64,000 bases of DNA from Eucommia ulmoides (Eukaryota > Streptophyta > Magnoliopsida > Garryales > Eucommiaceae), in NCBI GenBank assembly GCA_016647705.1, contig CM028339.1:18246803-18310802 (forward strand), read 5' to 3'. How positions within the stretch are numbered: the stretch's first letter is position 1; every line of letters starts with the position of its first letter. Made by a program: the position numbers and the translations under genes. The notes beneath the pieces were generated by a model that did no database searches, had not been told where the DNA came from, and saw only the letters and a list, made by a program, of their open reading frames with translations. Below are positions 1 through 11,599 of the stretch, one piece after another.

Positions 1-1516
1 GCTGAGTAGCAGTCTATGCACCGACTACCCTTGTTTGCAGGTGAAAGATACTCGTTTTGGAAAGACAAGATGATAGCCTTTCTTCAAGCTATAAATTATG
101 ATGTGTGGCTAACAATTGAGGATGGTCCATTCATTCCAATGGAAAATAGAGTTGAGAAGAAGAAGGAACAACTTACTGTTTCCGATAAGTAGAAGCTCTC
201 TATTAATTCTCAAGTTATCAATATTTTCTTTTGTTATTTAGATGCTAATGAGTATTCTAGAGTTTCAGGTTGCAAATCCGCAAAGGAGATGTGGGATAAG
301 CTACAAGTCACCTACGAAGGGACAAGTCAAGTGAAGCAGTCAAAAATCAATGCACTTATGAGAAATTTGAGCTGTTCAAGATGAAGGAGAATGAATCAAT
401 TCATGAGATGTACGCTCGCCTCAACAATATATGCAACAATATGAGTCAACTCGGAAAGTCATATTCTATGGAGGATAGAGTACGAAAAGTCCTAAGGGCC
501 TTGACAAAAATATGGGAGTCAAAGGTGATGACAATCGAGAAAGTCAAGGATCTTGGCAAATATGATATTGATAATCTCATTGGCAATTTGATGACTCATG
601 AATCGACAATTAAAGGTTATGAGGATGATACCGAAAATGACAAGAGAAAATCCTCGGCACTAAAAGTTAACAAAATTGAAGAAGAAAATGACAGTGATGA
701 TGAAAGTCTTGATAGTGAGTAAGAGAAGAATGTGTCACTTCTCACAAACAACTTTAGAAAAATGACTCGACGCACATTTTGTGAGAAAAGAAATCTCAAC
801 ATGTCTAAAGTGGAATGCTACAACTGTTGTAAAACTGGTCATTTTCAAAATGATTGTCCCGAACTGAAGAAGGATAAAGAAAATGAGAAGAAGAAGAAGA
901 AGAAGAAAGAAAAAAAAAAGCAAAGAAGAGTAAGAAAAAATCAATGAAAGTTACTTGGGATGATACCGATTCAAGTAGCTCGGAAGAATCAGATAGTGAG
1001 GATACGTCCATGCTTGCATTAATGGCCACTAGTGGTGAGGTAACCGATTGTTTAAATTCTTGTCCTTTAACTTTTGATGAATTGTTTGATATTTATCAAG
1101 AACTTTCACATGATTATAAAAACTAGTGTTATAAAATAAATACCCTTCAAAGTACAATTAACACATTAAACGAGCAAGTGGTGGATTACGAATTTGAAAA
1201 TAATGGGTTGAAATCTAAATTGATGGATTTGCAATCAATTGTTCTCAAATTCACCGACGGTGAAAATAATTTGAAAATACTTTTGGGAAGTTCACGTGGA
1301 GTTTTTGATAAAGCCGGTGTCGGATTTCAAAAAAACTTTAAACAAAAACGCTTTCATAAATTCTTTTCTGAAACCAAGGATCTTGTGAAATGTTTTAAAT
1401 GTAACATTGTGGGGTATACTATTCGTAAATATTTTACTAAAATATCTAACTGTAGACAAGTTTGGGTTCCAAAAGGAACTAAAATTGTCTCAACTAACAA
1501 GATCGGACCCACGTAG
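1..1516 (+). pseudogene. gag region of the copia fossil
   Basis: The first 350 bases encode a stretch with RLPLF.GERYSFWKDKM, the usual N-terminal block of plant copia gag (UBN2/DUF4219-like). Around 810-865 there is a CCHC zinc knuckle (CYNCCKTGHFQNDC), followed by a lysine-rich and then an acidic Ser/Asp/Glu-rich segment typical of plant copia gag linkers. A second knuckle-like remnant lies near 1390-1430. The region is broken and shown only as a fossil part of the element. Confidence 0.8.
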
Positions 1517-1559
1517 GCTGGGTACCACTTAGGAACTATTTGAGATGCTCCTTACAGGT

Positions 1560-2900
1560 TATTTTAAAAACATCAATAAGTAAGGACAAATGGTTCCTAG
1601 ATAGTGGTTGTTCTCGACACATGACGGGAGATAAAAAAAAAAATTTACATCTTTAACACCTAAAGATGGAGGTCATGTGACTTTCAGAGACAACGCAAAG
1701 GGTAAAATTATTGGTATAGGTAATATCGGTAATGGTACTACTATAATTAAATATGTGTTACTAGTTGATGGACTTAAACATAATTTGCTTAGTATTAGTC
1801 AACTATGTAACAAAGGCTATAATGTTATATTTGATCATGATAGATGTATCATTACGAATGGTCATAATAGTAGTATCTTGATAATTGCATCACATTTTGA
1901 GAATGTGTATACTTGCTCTTTTGATGATTTTAATTCTCAAAATTTATCTTGTTTGAATGTTTTATTTGAAAATAGTTGGTTATGGCATAGAAGACTTGGC
2001 CATGCTAGTATGGAATTAATTTCTAACTTATCTAAGAAGTGTCATGTACGTGGCCTACCTGATTTGAAATATGTGAATGATAATATATGTGATGCATGTT
2101 AATTAGGCAAGCAAGTTAGATCATCATTTAAGAAAAAGATACACACGTCCACGTCTAGATGTCTTGAATTATTGCATCTTGATTTATTTGGGCCCAACTC
2201 TATTGCTAGTTTTGGTGGTAAGTTTTATGCATTTGTCATAGTTGATGATTATTCTAAACTTACCTGGGTATATTTTCTTGCTAAGAAAAGTGAGGTTGCC
2301 TCAGTTCTTGCTAAATTTTGTAAACGTGTTCAAAATGAGAAGCAATACTCTATTATTAACATTCGTAGTGACAGATGAAGAGAATTTAAGAATGATGAAG
2401 TGGTAAGTTATTGTGATGAGCATGGTTATGCTCACAATTTTTCTACACCAAGATCACCGCAACAAAATGGTGTAATGAAAAGAAAGAACAGAACGCTTCA
2501 AGAGATGGCCAAAACAATGCTAAATAAAAATCGCTTACCAACCTACTTTTGGGTCGAAGAAGTAAGTACCGCTTGTCACGTAGTAAACCAAGTATCAATT
2601 CGTAGAGGGTTTAACAAAACTCCATATGAAATCTGGAATGGTAAGACTCCTAATATTTTCTATTTTAAAGTCCTTGGATGCAAATGTTTCATTTTGAATG
2701 ACAAGGATAATCTTGGTAAATTTGATGTTAAATCTAATTATGAAATTTTTCTTGGATATGCTACTAACAGTAAGACTTATAGAGTTTATAATAAACGTAC
2801 TTTAGTAGTAGAAGAAACAATACATGTTATTTTTTAGGAAGCTGATCCATTCTTATCGAGAAAGGTTTTAGATGATGATGATGCAGGTATCTTAAATAAC
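1560..2900 (+). pseudogene. protease and integrase region of the copia fossil
   Basis: Near 1590-1630 the sequence encodes WFLDSGCSRHMTG, the active-site block of copia aspartic protease. The HRRLGHAS motif near 1985-2010 marks the integrase zinc-binding domain. Blocks near 2170-2270 (LDLFGP, VDDYSK) and 2440-2490 (PQQNGV) belong to the rve catalytic core. Fossil; broken. Confidence 0.85.
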
Positions 2901-3119
2901 CAAAACCAAGGTAATGATGTACCAAAGGAATCTCAACAAGAGGAAGAACCTTAGGAGAATGATTCGACTTTACCCAGAGCTATAAAGAAAGTGTCAGGGC
3001 ATTCAATTAAAGAAATCGTTGGTAATTTTGAAAAAGGTGTAAGTACTTGATCTTCTCTTAGGGATATAATTAATTTTGCTTTCTTATCTCAAATTGAGCC
3101 TAAAAATATAAATGAGGCA

Positions 3120-4638
3120 TTAATTGATGAATCTTGGATTTCCGCAATACAAGATAAATTAGTTCAATTTTAGCGAAACAAAGTGTGGTGTCTTGTTCCG
3201 AGACCGGATTTTCATCCAATTATTGGTACTAAATGGGTATTTAGAAACAAAAATGATGAATCTAGTATGGTAATTAGAAACAAAGCAAGATTAGTGGCAC
3301 AGGGTTATAATCAAGAGAAAGTAATTGATTATGATGAAACATATACTCCTGTTGTAAGCCTAGAAGCAATTAGAATGCTACTCGCCTTTGTGAATTCACG
3401 TAATTTTAAACTATATCAAATGGATGTAAAGAATGCATTTCTAAATGACTTTCTAGCTGAAGAAGTTTATGTGGAATAACCCCCGGGATTTGAAAGTGAT
3501 AAGTTTTTCGATCACGTATTTAAACTTTGCAAGACTTTGTATGGGCTCAAACAAGCTCCGAGAGCTTGGTATGAGAGACTTAGCCGATATTTGATCGAAA
3601 ATGGTGTTCGAGTGGGTATTTGTGATATTACACTATTTGTAAAGCAAATTGATTCTGATATTCTATTAATACAAGTATATGTTGATGATATCATTTTTGG
3701 ATCTACTAATGAAGATCTTTGCCAAGAGTTTGCTATGATAATACAGGTTAAATTTGAAATGAGCATGATGGGAGAGCTGAATTTCTTTCTTGAATTGCAA
3801 ATTAAGAAAACCAAAGAAGGGATATTTATAAATCAAGTTAAATACACCAAGGAGCTACTAAAAAAATATGACTTGGAAGGCACTAAAGAGTACAAAACTC
3901 CCATGGCAACCGCTACAAAAATAAAAAAAAAACGATACGGGCAAAAGCGTTAATGAAAAAATGTATCGAGGTATGATTGGTAGCCTGTTGTATTTAACTG
4001 CTAGTAGACCTGACATTATGTATAGTGTTTGTCTTTATACTAGATTTCAGTCTTGTCCTAAATAATCGCATTTGACTGCAGTTAAACGAATTTTTCGTCA
4101 TTTAAAGGGGACGACTAACCTAGGATTATGGTATCTTAAGGGGAGTGATTTTAAATTGGTAAGTTACTCCGACGTTGACTTTGCCGGTTGCAAAGTTGAG
4201 CGAAAAAATACAAGTGGATCATGTCATTTGTTAGGACATGCTTTGGTTTCTTAGTCAAGTAAGAAATAGAATTTGATAGCCTTATCTACTACTGAGGCTG
4301 AATACATGGCAGCTGGTAACTGTTGTGCTCAAATTTTATATATTAAGCAACAATTAAATGATTTTGGAGTTTATATGGAGGAGATCTTGATCTTTTGTGA
4401 TAATAAAAGTGTTATATGTCTAAGTAAGAATCCTACACAATATTCACGAACTAACCACATAGAGATTAGATATCATTTTATTCGTGATCACATTCAGAAA
4501 ATAGATATCATTATTGAGTATATTGATACTTCCGACCAGCTTGCTGATGTTTTTACCAAACCACTAGCAGAAGATCAGTTTGTGAAAATCATTCGCGGTT
4601 TGGGTATGGCTAGGCATAATGGTGTTTGCCTAGAATGA
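3120..4638 (+). pseudogene. reverse transcriptase and RNase H region of the copia fossil
   Basis: The RT block contains GTKWVFRNK, KARLVAQGYNQ, the DVKNAFLN motif and YVDD (near 3680). The copia RNase H follows, with SYSDVDFAGC near 4165-4190, STTEAEYMA near 4280-4310 and the terminal block with LADVFTKPLA near 4535-4570. The region ends at 4638, only about 290 bp before the LTR, so no envelope-like frame is present. Fossil; broken. Confidence 0.9.
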
Positions 4639-4685
4639 GTTACATGAGTGTGTTCCTCCCTCCCTAAATTTTGTTTTTTGAAGAT

Positions 4686-4926
4686 GACAAAGGGGGAGAA
4701 ATTAGATGATGTTTTATTAATGGAGAGAATTAGTTGATGTGTGATTAAGGGGGAGTATGTTTAAAATAGTGCTTTAATTGAGTATTTTAATTTGTGCATT
4801 ATTGAAATCTTCATTATAATATTTTAATGAGTTAAAGAACCCGTCCTCAGATTCAGGGGGAGTGTGGTTATATTTTATTTTGATGAACACATCAAAGTTA
4901 ATTGTCATCATAAAAAATGGGGAGAT
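4686..4926 (+). promoter_or_regulatory. cluster of polypurine tracts before the 3' LTR
   Basis: Four purine tracts with a GGGGAG core occur between the pol end and the LTR: near 4690, 4747, 4855 and 4917-4925. The last abuts the LTR start and is the likely primer for plus-strand synthesis. Several polypurine tracts in this place are a described Sirevirus feature, which is one reason for the clade call. Confidence 0.65.
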
Positions 4927-7044
4927 TGTTGATCCTAAAATTTTGATGAATAATTAAGTATTGATATTTTAATAGAACTGATGTTTAATTGAGTGTTTCA
5001 GTGATTTAAAGTTCCAGTAATGAAAACGTCAAATTAAATGGATGAGAAATGAAGATGTCAATATGATGAAGAAGAATTAAGAGTTTGAAGAAATTAGAGA
5101 AAACAATTCAGGTGAATCTTAACTCTTAATATCCCATTTAGGAACACATACACACGGCACAAAACATATTTTATCTTTTATGTGTGTTTTGATTAAGTTA
5201 AATTATTTACTCCTATGTGAAATAAGAAGAAATAATTTTGAATAATTAAAATGGAATATAAGAATATTAGTGGAGCTAATCAAAAGAAGAAAATGGTTAA
5301 AGAGGCGAAATTGTAAAAGAAAATAAGTTAAAAACGTATTCAGAAAAGAGATCCAAGCACAGCAGTTGACTGGTGAGTCGACCGGGTATAGAAGCTATAA
5401 TATTCTGTATCTCTAAGTTGACCGACAGGTCGACCGGCCAAGAAGGACTGGACTCTCTGAATCAACAAGTTGACCGATGGGTCAACTAGTGAAGTAGTGT
5501 TGAACTCCCTGAATCTGTAAGTCAATCGGGCGGTCAACCTATACATGCAGCAGCGATAGCTTAGCTATAACCTGAGTTGGGCAGTCAACCGAACGCAATG
5601 TTTCAGGATATTGTTTGACCCGAGATTATATCCAAAAATAGCCATTTTTAGTTAGGATTTGAGAGCGAATTAGGGGATATTATCTATATTTAAAATATGG
5701 TCCATATACTAATTAAATCTTATTAATATGGTTCATTAAATATTAATATTTCTCAATTTAGTACTTGAAATAGATTATATTATTGTTAATTGAAATTGAG
5801 AAATGCTTTGGGGTTTAATTGAGAGATTTGAAATATTTTTTTAAGTAGTATTGAACCTAAATGAAGTCCTTATGATATAAAGGGCCTATAAGAACTTTTA
5901 TTTATCATGACACATGTAAACTAACCGTTAGAAGGTTGATTACATATTCCTTTAAATAGACCTGTGAATTTTTATTTAGGACTAATCATTCATTGAGATA
6001 GAGCAAAAAGAGTTTATATCATTTGTGAACTTTTATAAGAGTTATCATTCTACGATATTGTGAGCTTTTCTAAGAGTGATTTTGAGAATCAAATGCGATC
6101 AATTTTTGTTAATACCGTATTTGAAACTACATTGTTCTAATCATTATTTTTGTGGATTCCGCGTGAGATCTTTCCATATTACTTATTATTTGTTTTTTAT
6201 TCTATATTTGAAAAATTGATCTTATGAATTATTTCTGATTTTTGAAGAAAATACTTTTTTTTACAAACAATTTCTTGAATCTGATTACGTGCTCCAATTT
6301 GCTACCCATATCTTGTTGAAATCAGATTTTTGTATCTCACGTATTTCTATCACTAGTTAGGATATTAATTGAGTTATTCTGGGGTGGTAGAAGTTCCAAG
6401 TGAGATTTCCTTCTTATCAATTTTTGTATTGGTGAGTTGTGATAGGTTAAATACCATTGGGAGTATTTAATCAAGGGTAGTCGGGTTTCAGTCTCTTCCT
6501 GTAAAGAGATTGAGGTAGTAATTCTTCTTGGATAAGAATTGTATTATGAGTGATTTATAAAGGTTCTATCCTTACCTATGAAAATGATAGTTAGAGTGTT
6601 TTGAGAAGTTTTTATTCTTGTGCCTTAGTGTTAAAAAGAATTAGGTTATTCTTTAGCCTGTAAAAAATAGAGGTTCTTCCTTAGCCTGAGAAAAGTATAT
6701 TGTCAAGGTTGATTATGAGCCTGTAAAAGAATTGGTGTGCAGGTATGGTTTCTACCTTTAAAGGAATCTTGATTTTAGTAGGTGCGACCTCCATGGAACT
6801 CGGGGGACTAGATTAACCAAGAATAGCTTGGTAAACCAGTATAAATCTTTTGTGTGCTACTATATTTACTTTGTTATTTTTATTGTTTGGGTGTACACTT
6901 AGTTGATTATATTATTCCACTGTGTTATAAAGATAATAATTAATTTAGGCTTAAAATTAATTATTTGATTTATTGAATTTTATTCTGATAATTTTTTAAT
7001 TACCCAATTCACCCCCCCCTCTTGGGTATTCTACTAGGCCAACA
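4927..7044 (+). repeat. 3' LTR of the copia fossil
   Basis: Begins TGTTGATCC directly after a polypurine tract and ends GGCCAACA, giving 5-bp terminal inverted repeats TGTTG/CAACA. Length about 2.1 kb. A TATA-like box (GATATAAAGGG) near 5875-5883 is a plausible LTR promoter. An array of palindromic units sits in the first third. The 3' part has loose repeats of a TTAGCCTG-type motif near 6640-6740. The 5-bp flank after the LTR is ATCGC; its partner would lie left of the window. Confidence 0.75.
5365..5590. repeat. 52-bp-period array of palindromic motifs inside the LTR
   Basis: Units of the form GTTGACyg-N-ggTCgACc start at 5365, 5417, 5469 and 5521, exactly 52 bp apart, with a fifth, weaker unit at 5576. 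In each unit a GTTGAC/GTCGAC or GTCAAC pair forms an imperfect palindrome. Palindromic cis-motif arrays are known from Sirevirus LTRs, so a regulatory role in the LTR is possible but is inference. Confidence 0.8.
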
Positions 7045-7074
7045 ATCGCCTTGTCCATAACTGTAATAGTTAAC

Positions 7075-8500
7075 AAAGTGTTAAGGAATTCTCTTGACCA
7101 GACTGGCAGCATTTAGCTCTATATAGGATAGCCAAGGCATAGTTGGGTTGTGTTTGCTTGATTGATTGGCTAAGTATAACAAATTTATCGGGCAAGCGTA
7201 ACTTACTGTTATCGGAGTTGGATGGGACATCGTGAATGAGGGGCAAGAAAGGTGATCGGTACCCAAAGATGTCAAATAGGTGGGAGTCAATCAACCTCTT
7301 CACCTTCTTGTATGCTATCTTCAGGACTTTGTCTCTCTACTCAGTAATTTTCTTGCTCAGGACGCCCCTTTGCTTCTTCGATTTCTCCTTCTTTGCACAA
7401 AAAAGAAAAGCAAATTAAAATCAAGTGTTGAAAAAACCTTGAGAACCTAAATCCCCTCATAGGGGCCATATCCTTACCAACTTTCCCACATTCCATCTGA
7501 ATGGGGTATTTCTCGTCATCGTTTGAGCGAGCCAACCTATCATCCGCTCCCCCAGAGATAAAAGAATTGGGATTTCCAGTTGTGAATAGATAAATCTAGG
7601 TTAGTTAGGAAGGTCGACCTGGAGGCAATATAGCACCATCCAGCGCCTCGAAGAAGCGACTTGGGGAAAAAAAGAACCATGAAAAGCTCTATGTTTGGCT
7701 CAATCCTCTCAGCCCGGAAAATGATGTATGCTGCCACGATCACTCGCATGTCGTTAGGAGAAAATTGTAAAGGACACAACCCGTACTTAGCACAGACTGC
7801 GCGAATCCAACAGTGGATAGGGAACCACAGACCTACCTCCAATTGATGTTTGAAAAAGGTCAGGTGACCCAGTAGAGGCATGCATTCCCGATCATCAAGC
7901 CTAGGAACGATCATCACAATCGAGTCTAGGAAAGAGTATTTACTTCGGCACTCGAGGATATCATCTTTGTCCATGGCAGACTCTATGGACAAGATTAGAC
8001 TCCTGATCTAGACTTTGACGTGAAGTTTCTCCGACCCAGCGTTGGTCACTTCTTTATCTCGCAGGATCTGAGATAAAGAAAAGGCTTGGAGAAATTCAAC
8101 CACCGTGATGACACCAGGTAGGACTATGGCGTCGGGATCACAGGACGAGAACACTTCACTACTCTCGTCAGTTCGACCCGCAACACTCACGCAGGCGGCC
8201 AGGCTAAACTAGACCACACCGCTAGAGTCGTGGAGCATGGTTAACGCAAATGACAAAGCATCCCTAGGGGCTGGACGACGCTCAACCCTGAAGGACATGG
8301 AGGATGAAGTCCGATCTGAAGAATTGGATTTCGATCCGGAGGCCAAACCAGAAGAAAAAAAAAAAAAGATGAGGAGAGTGGCATTGTTAAGGTCGGGAAG
8401 AGAAGAAAAAAATGTACTAATGACCGAGATGAGAGAGAGCTCTAAAAAAAATTTCAAGTATAAAATGAATGAAGAAAACTCCATATTTATAAAATAAAAA
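7075..8500 (-). mobile_element. gag-like fossil fragment, 'putative gypsy type transposon' (Transposase_28-like) family
   Basis: On the minus strand, 7540-7992 encodes a protein stretch with FKHQLEVGLWFPIHCWIRAV, YGLCPLQFSPND and NWKSQFFYLWG. This pattern (F..GL..P.H....V...YGL.P.QL.PN...........W..FFYV.G) matches what I know of the plant family Pfam calls putative gypsy type transposon. More low-complexity coding-like sequence of the same strand flanks it. On the minus strand a TATA-like ATTTTATAAATATGG lies upstream near 8473-8495. It is a broken LTR-element relic with several breaks. Family assignment is by motif memory only. Confidence 0.5.
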
Positions 8501-8599
8501 TAAAAATGTCTATATGAAGAGTAGCGAGCCCAACGGTCACTATTGCATCAATTCATGTGCTCGGTGCCATGTGGCGACCATCCTAGAGTCGTACAGCTT

Positions 8600-9528
8600 G
8601 GCTTCTGATAGGTGTGATCTACCTACATATTTTCAAACCGAATTAAGTTAGTTTTCGAGCATTTATATAGTATTTTATTACGTTTTAATTAGTTTTATTA
8701 CTTTTTATATAAATTAGGTGTATGGGGCAAAAAGATAGGAAATTAGAGCGAAAACGATGAGATCAAACAAAAAACGGTCAAAGAACAGTGGAAAAACAAG
8801 CTCGAAGGCAAAACTGTGAAACAAGCCTACCGCCGCGACGTCCAAATGCTGAGAAAGACCAAAGATTACTGACGGGACCACCGCCTAGGCGGTAAACCAG
8901 CAGAAAGTTTTTCTAAAGCCACCGCTTTCTTCATCGCCGTAGTGATCACCAACCGACCTATCCCATAGCCACGGCGGTGGCCTCTGCACAGTTTAGATAT
9001 TTTGTTAGATATTTTTTGGCCTATTTATACCCTTATATTCTCTTCTCTTCCGAGCTTCTTCGGCCCCTAAGACCTTAGGCCATATTTTAGGGTTAGGATA
9101 AGGGATTTTTTAGGGAGAGCTCTCAACCCGAGGTGGAGGATGAAGATGAAAGCGATCGTTTGACGGTTCTAGCGGCTATTCTTCGGATATTGGCTAAGTC
9201 GCTCGTTTCTTTTTTTTTGTTTTCTACATTTTGGTAATTGTTGAGCATGTTTACGCCATTTTATATTGTATACATGGTTATGACCATTGGCTAAACATAG
9301 GTTGTATACGGATTAGTAATATAATTTATAAAAACGTTGTTTAGTTGAGTTTGTGTTTTGTTTGCGATTGTTCTTCGTTATGTTGATTGTGTGTGCCGTA
9401 TTGTTTGTTTAGCATGCTTAGATTTATATATTGAGAATACGGGGGTTAACAAATCCCGGATTCGGATTAGAATAAACAAACGCCACGATCCAATAATTCG
9501 GTCGGGGTTAGGATTGTGGATAATCTAT
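8600..9528 (+). other. unassigned sequence, possibly LTR-derived
   Basis: No gene. GC-richer stretches near 8840-8990 contain short inverted repeats (CCGCCTAGGCGG near 8880-8895). A TATA-like CCTATTTATACCC lies near 9019-9031, followed by a pyrimidine-rich leader and ACCCTAA-like sequence. The layout resembles a plant gypsy LTR promoter, but I could not find TG/CA ends with a matching target duplication. Confidence 0.3.
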
Positions 9529-9985
9529 GACGTTGGGGTAAGACTCACGTGACCTAGGGTCATTAAGACATTGAGGAGGACTTCTTTGTTGACTCGAAGT
9601 TATGTATTCCCACGTCTTACACTCGGGAGAGGTGGTGGTGGAGTTTTAGAACTGAGATTGTTGATAGGGTAAACACAACGCATGAAATCAATGACGTTAG
9701 GGCGAGACTCACGTGACCTAGAGTCGTTAAGACATTGAGGGAGACTTTTTCGTTGACTTAAAGTCATGTATTCCCTCGTCTTACACTCGGGAGAGGTGGC
9801 GAGTGAGTTTACGAATTGAGGGTTTGTGTGCAATTAATAAGGTTGGGGTAAGACTTACGCAACCTAGGGTCGTTAAGACGTTGAGGGGGACTTATTCGCT
9901 GACACAAAGTCACATTATATCCTTCGTCTTACACTCGAGAGAGGTGGCAGAGGAGTTTAGGAACTGAGATTGTCATATAAGTCGA
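9529..9985. repeat. three-copy ~150-bp tandem array
   Basis: Three copies begin near 9531, 9695 and 9841 with a shared opening (cGTTGGGGTAAGACTcACG), a shared GTCGTTAAGACATTGAGG block, and a shared CGTCTTACACTCGGGAGAGG block. Spacings are 164 and 146 bp, the difference coming from the variable tail of each copy. No protein coding is evident. It lies within LTR-element debris. Confidence 0.8.
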
Positions 9986-10034
9986 ATGCCCGTCTCGAAT
10001 TGCCCTCCATATAGACCCCCAAATTCGAGAAGAA

Positions 10035-10475
10035 GACTTCAGTGCCGAGATGAGGGATCCGAGCACCCTCATCTCGAATCATCCTCCAATTAGGGCCCCA
10101 AATCCAAAATGAGGACTTCAGTGTCGAGATGAGGGATCTAAGCACCCTCATCTCGGATCATCCTTCAATTGGGGGCCCCAAATCCAAGATGAAGACTTCA
10201 TTACTGAGATGAGGGATCCAAGCACCCTCATCTCAGATCATCCTCCAAATGGGCTCTCAAATCCGAGATGAAGATTTTAGTGTCGAGATGAGGAATCTGA
10301 GCACCCTCATCTCGGATCATATTCCAAGTGGGTTCCTAAAGCCGACTTTGAAGTCGCATGGCCGAGCTGAGGGATCCGAGCACCCTCAGCTAGGATTATC
10401 TTCCATTTGAACCCCCAGATCCGCCTTGAAAGTTGAGGGATCTGAGTACCCTCAGCTTGGATTGTTCTCCAATTG
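10035..10475. repeat. six-copy ~79-bp array of hairpin units
   Basis: Each unit holds an inverted repeat GAGATGAGGG...CCCTCATCTC with a ~10-nt loop. The CCCTCA arms sit near 10064, 10143, 10223, 10302, 10381 and 10447, so spacing is 79, 80, 79, 79 and 66 bp. Between hairpins is a shared AATTGGGGCCCCAAATCC-like linker. In the fifth unit both arms change together (GAGCTGAGGG with CCCTCAGCT), and in the sixth the right arm also reads CCCTCAGCT. Confidence 0.85.
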
Positions 10476-10559
10476 AGGCCCCAAGGTCGTCTTAACGTCC
10501 TTTCTACTTCCTAATCAGCTGAAGATGTTAAAACGAACCTCGCGTCTCTATTTCAAGGT

Positions 10560-11110
10560 TGGGCCGTCCCATGGACTTCTACTAGTGGGCCCAAAAGCCC
10601 AGTCCAGGTGCTTATGACCCTTATTTGTGAGCTTATTTATCGCTTATCGAATTAGACTAATTAACCAAGATGAAGTCCCTAATTCGACGGCACTAATCAA
10701 GTCCTACTCCCTATATATATCCCTAGGCACCTATTGCCACCAGGTATCGCTTACTATTCATTCAAGAGCGCTTAAGCCTTCTCCACCGGATACTCACTCT
10801 CACGCAGGAGGGATTTCACCGGGCACAACCCTAGTGAGTCTTTATGTTGGTGCTCAAAGTGCGGACTTGGAGCTCAGCTCGAAGTTAAGGACAAAGTTCG
10901 GTGAGGATCTAAGCTCAGAGTCCAAAAGAGATCTCAGTTCAGAATTCGAAAAGGAACTCAGATCGGATTGTAAGGATTTCATAAAGCGTCGAAAATTTAC
11001 TAAGCCCGGAGCTTGGATTTCCTAGTGCATCACTTCTACGTCAGCAAGAAAATCACATGTGTCATACGTCCGGACCATACTAGAAGTATTCACAAGGTTT
11101 CAACACCAAT
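10560..11110 (+). mobile_element. LTR-like promoter/leader remnant of a gypsy-type element
   Basis: A TATA-like CTATATATATCCCTAGGC near 10710-10727 is followed by a leader with TACTATTCATTCAAG and a CTCTCACGCAGGAGG-like block, a layout I associate with the LTRs of plant Tat/gypsy elements. An open frame at 10627-11025 has no recognisable domain; its C-terminal half is 8-residue repeats (DLSSESKR, DLSSEFEK) made by a 24-bp repeat near 10870-10975. I read it as LTR leader, not a gene. Fossil; ends not defined. Confidence 0.35.
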
Positions 11111-11580
11111 AATTGTCATTTAATTCCATTCCGACATTACCAAACACAACCACAATGTAAAAGTATTTAGGTCTTATCTTTCCCTTAAATCTAACATAAC
11201 AATGATAATATATGGTTTACAAAGAGAGTTAGTAGGTGTCAACATGTGGGCTAAGTAGAAAGTGTATTAGGCCCATCTATGTTGGAAAAGCCCATTATTT
11301 TAAAATAATTCTTTTCCAAATGGTCATAAGGGCTCATTTGGATTGGGAGACAAGGAAAATCTTAGATAATAAATGGGCCCATTATATTGGGCCAAATTAT
11401 GTATAAATCAGACGGGGCAAAAGCCCAGATCGTGTCCGAAGGCTGTCAAATACCAGGTCATCCTATCCTTTCTCGTGATTGGAATGATTCCATTCCACAT
11501 GTAATTAAAAAATAAATAAATAAAAGTAATTTAGACGTCATTTTATTTTATTTTCAATTTTTAAATTTTGTAAAACCCTT

Positions 11581-11590
11581 CTATATATTA
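11581..11590 (+). promoter_or_regulatory. TATA box of the actin gene
   Basis: CTATATATTA lies about 165 bp before the leader-exon donor, following an A/T-rich stretch, and is followed by a pyrimidine-rich leader. It is the only good TATA box close to the leader exon. Confidence 0.6.
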
Positions 11591-11599
11591 TCTCCCATC

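Larger units (their letters stand above)
1..7044 (+). mobile_element. Ty1/copia LTR retrotransposon fossil, Sirevirus type (5' end outside window)
   Basis: Seen: in 5'-3' order, gag-like sequence, a CCHC zinc knuckle, an aspartic-protease motif (DSG), an integrase with its HRRLGHAS zinc-binding start, a reverse transcriptase with YVDD, a copia RNase H, a cluster of polypurine tracts, and a ~2.1-kb LTR ending in CAACA. The order protease-integrase-RT-RNase H is that of Ty1/copia. Very long LTRs and several polypurine tracts before the 3' LTR are known Sirevirus traits. The coding region looks broken in roughly ten to fifteen places, so it is a dead and probably old copy. The 5' LTR lies left of the window, so LTR divergence and target duplication cannot be judged. 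Sirevirus rather than another copia clade is inference. Confidence 0.9.

Noticed and set aside
4639-4926. Envelope-like frame after pol, as in some Sireviruses
   Set aside because: Only ~290 bp separate pol from the LTR and no such frame is present.
10627-11025. 132-codon frame as a gene
   Set aside because: Overlaps an LTR-like TATA and leader, has no domain, and its C-terminal half is a 24-bp repeat.
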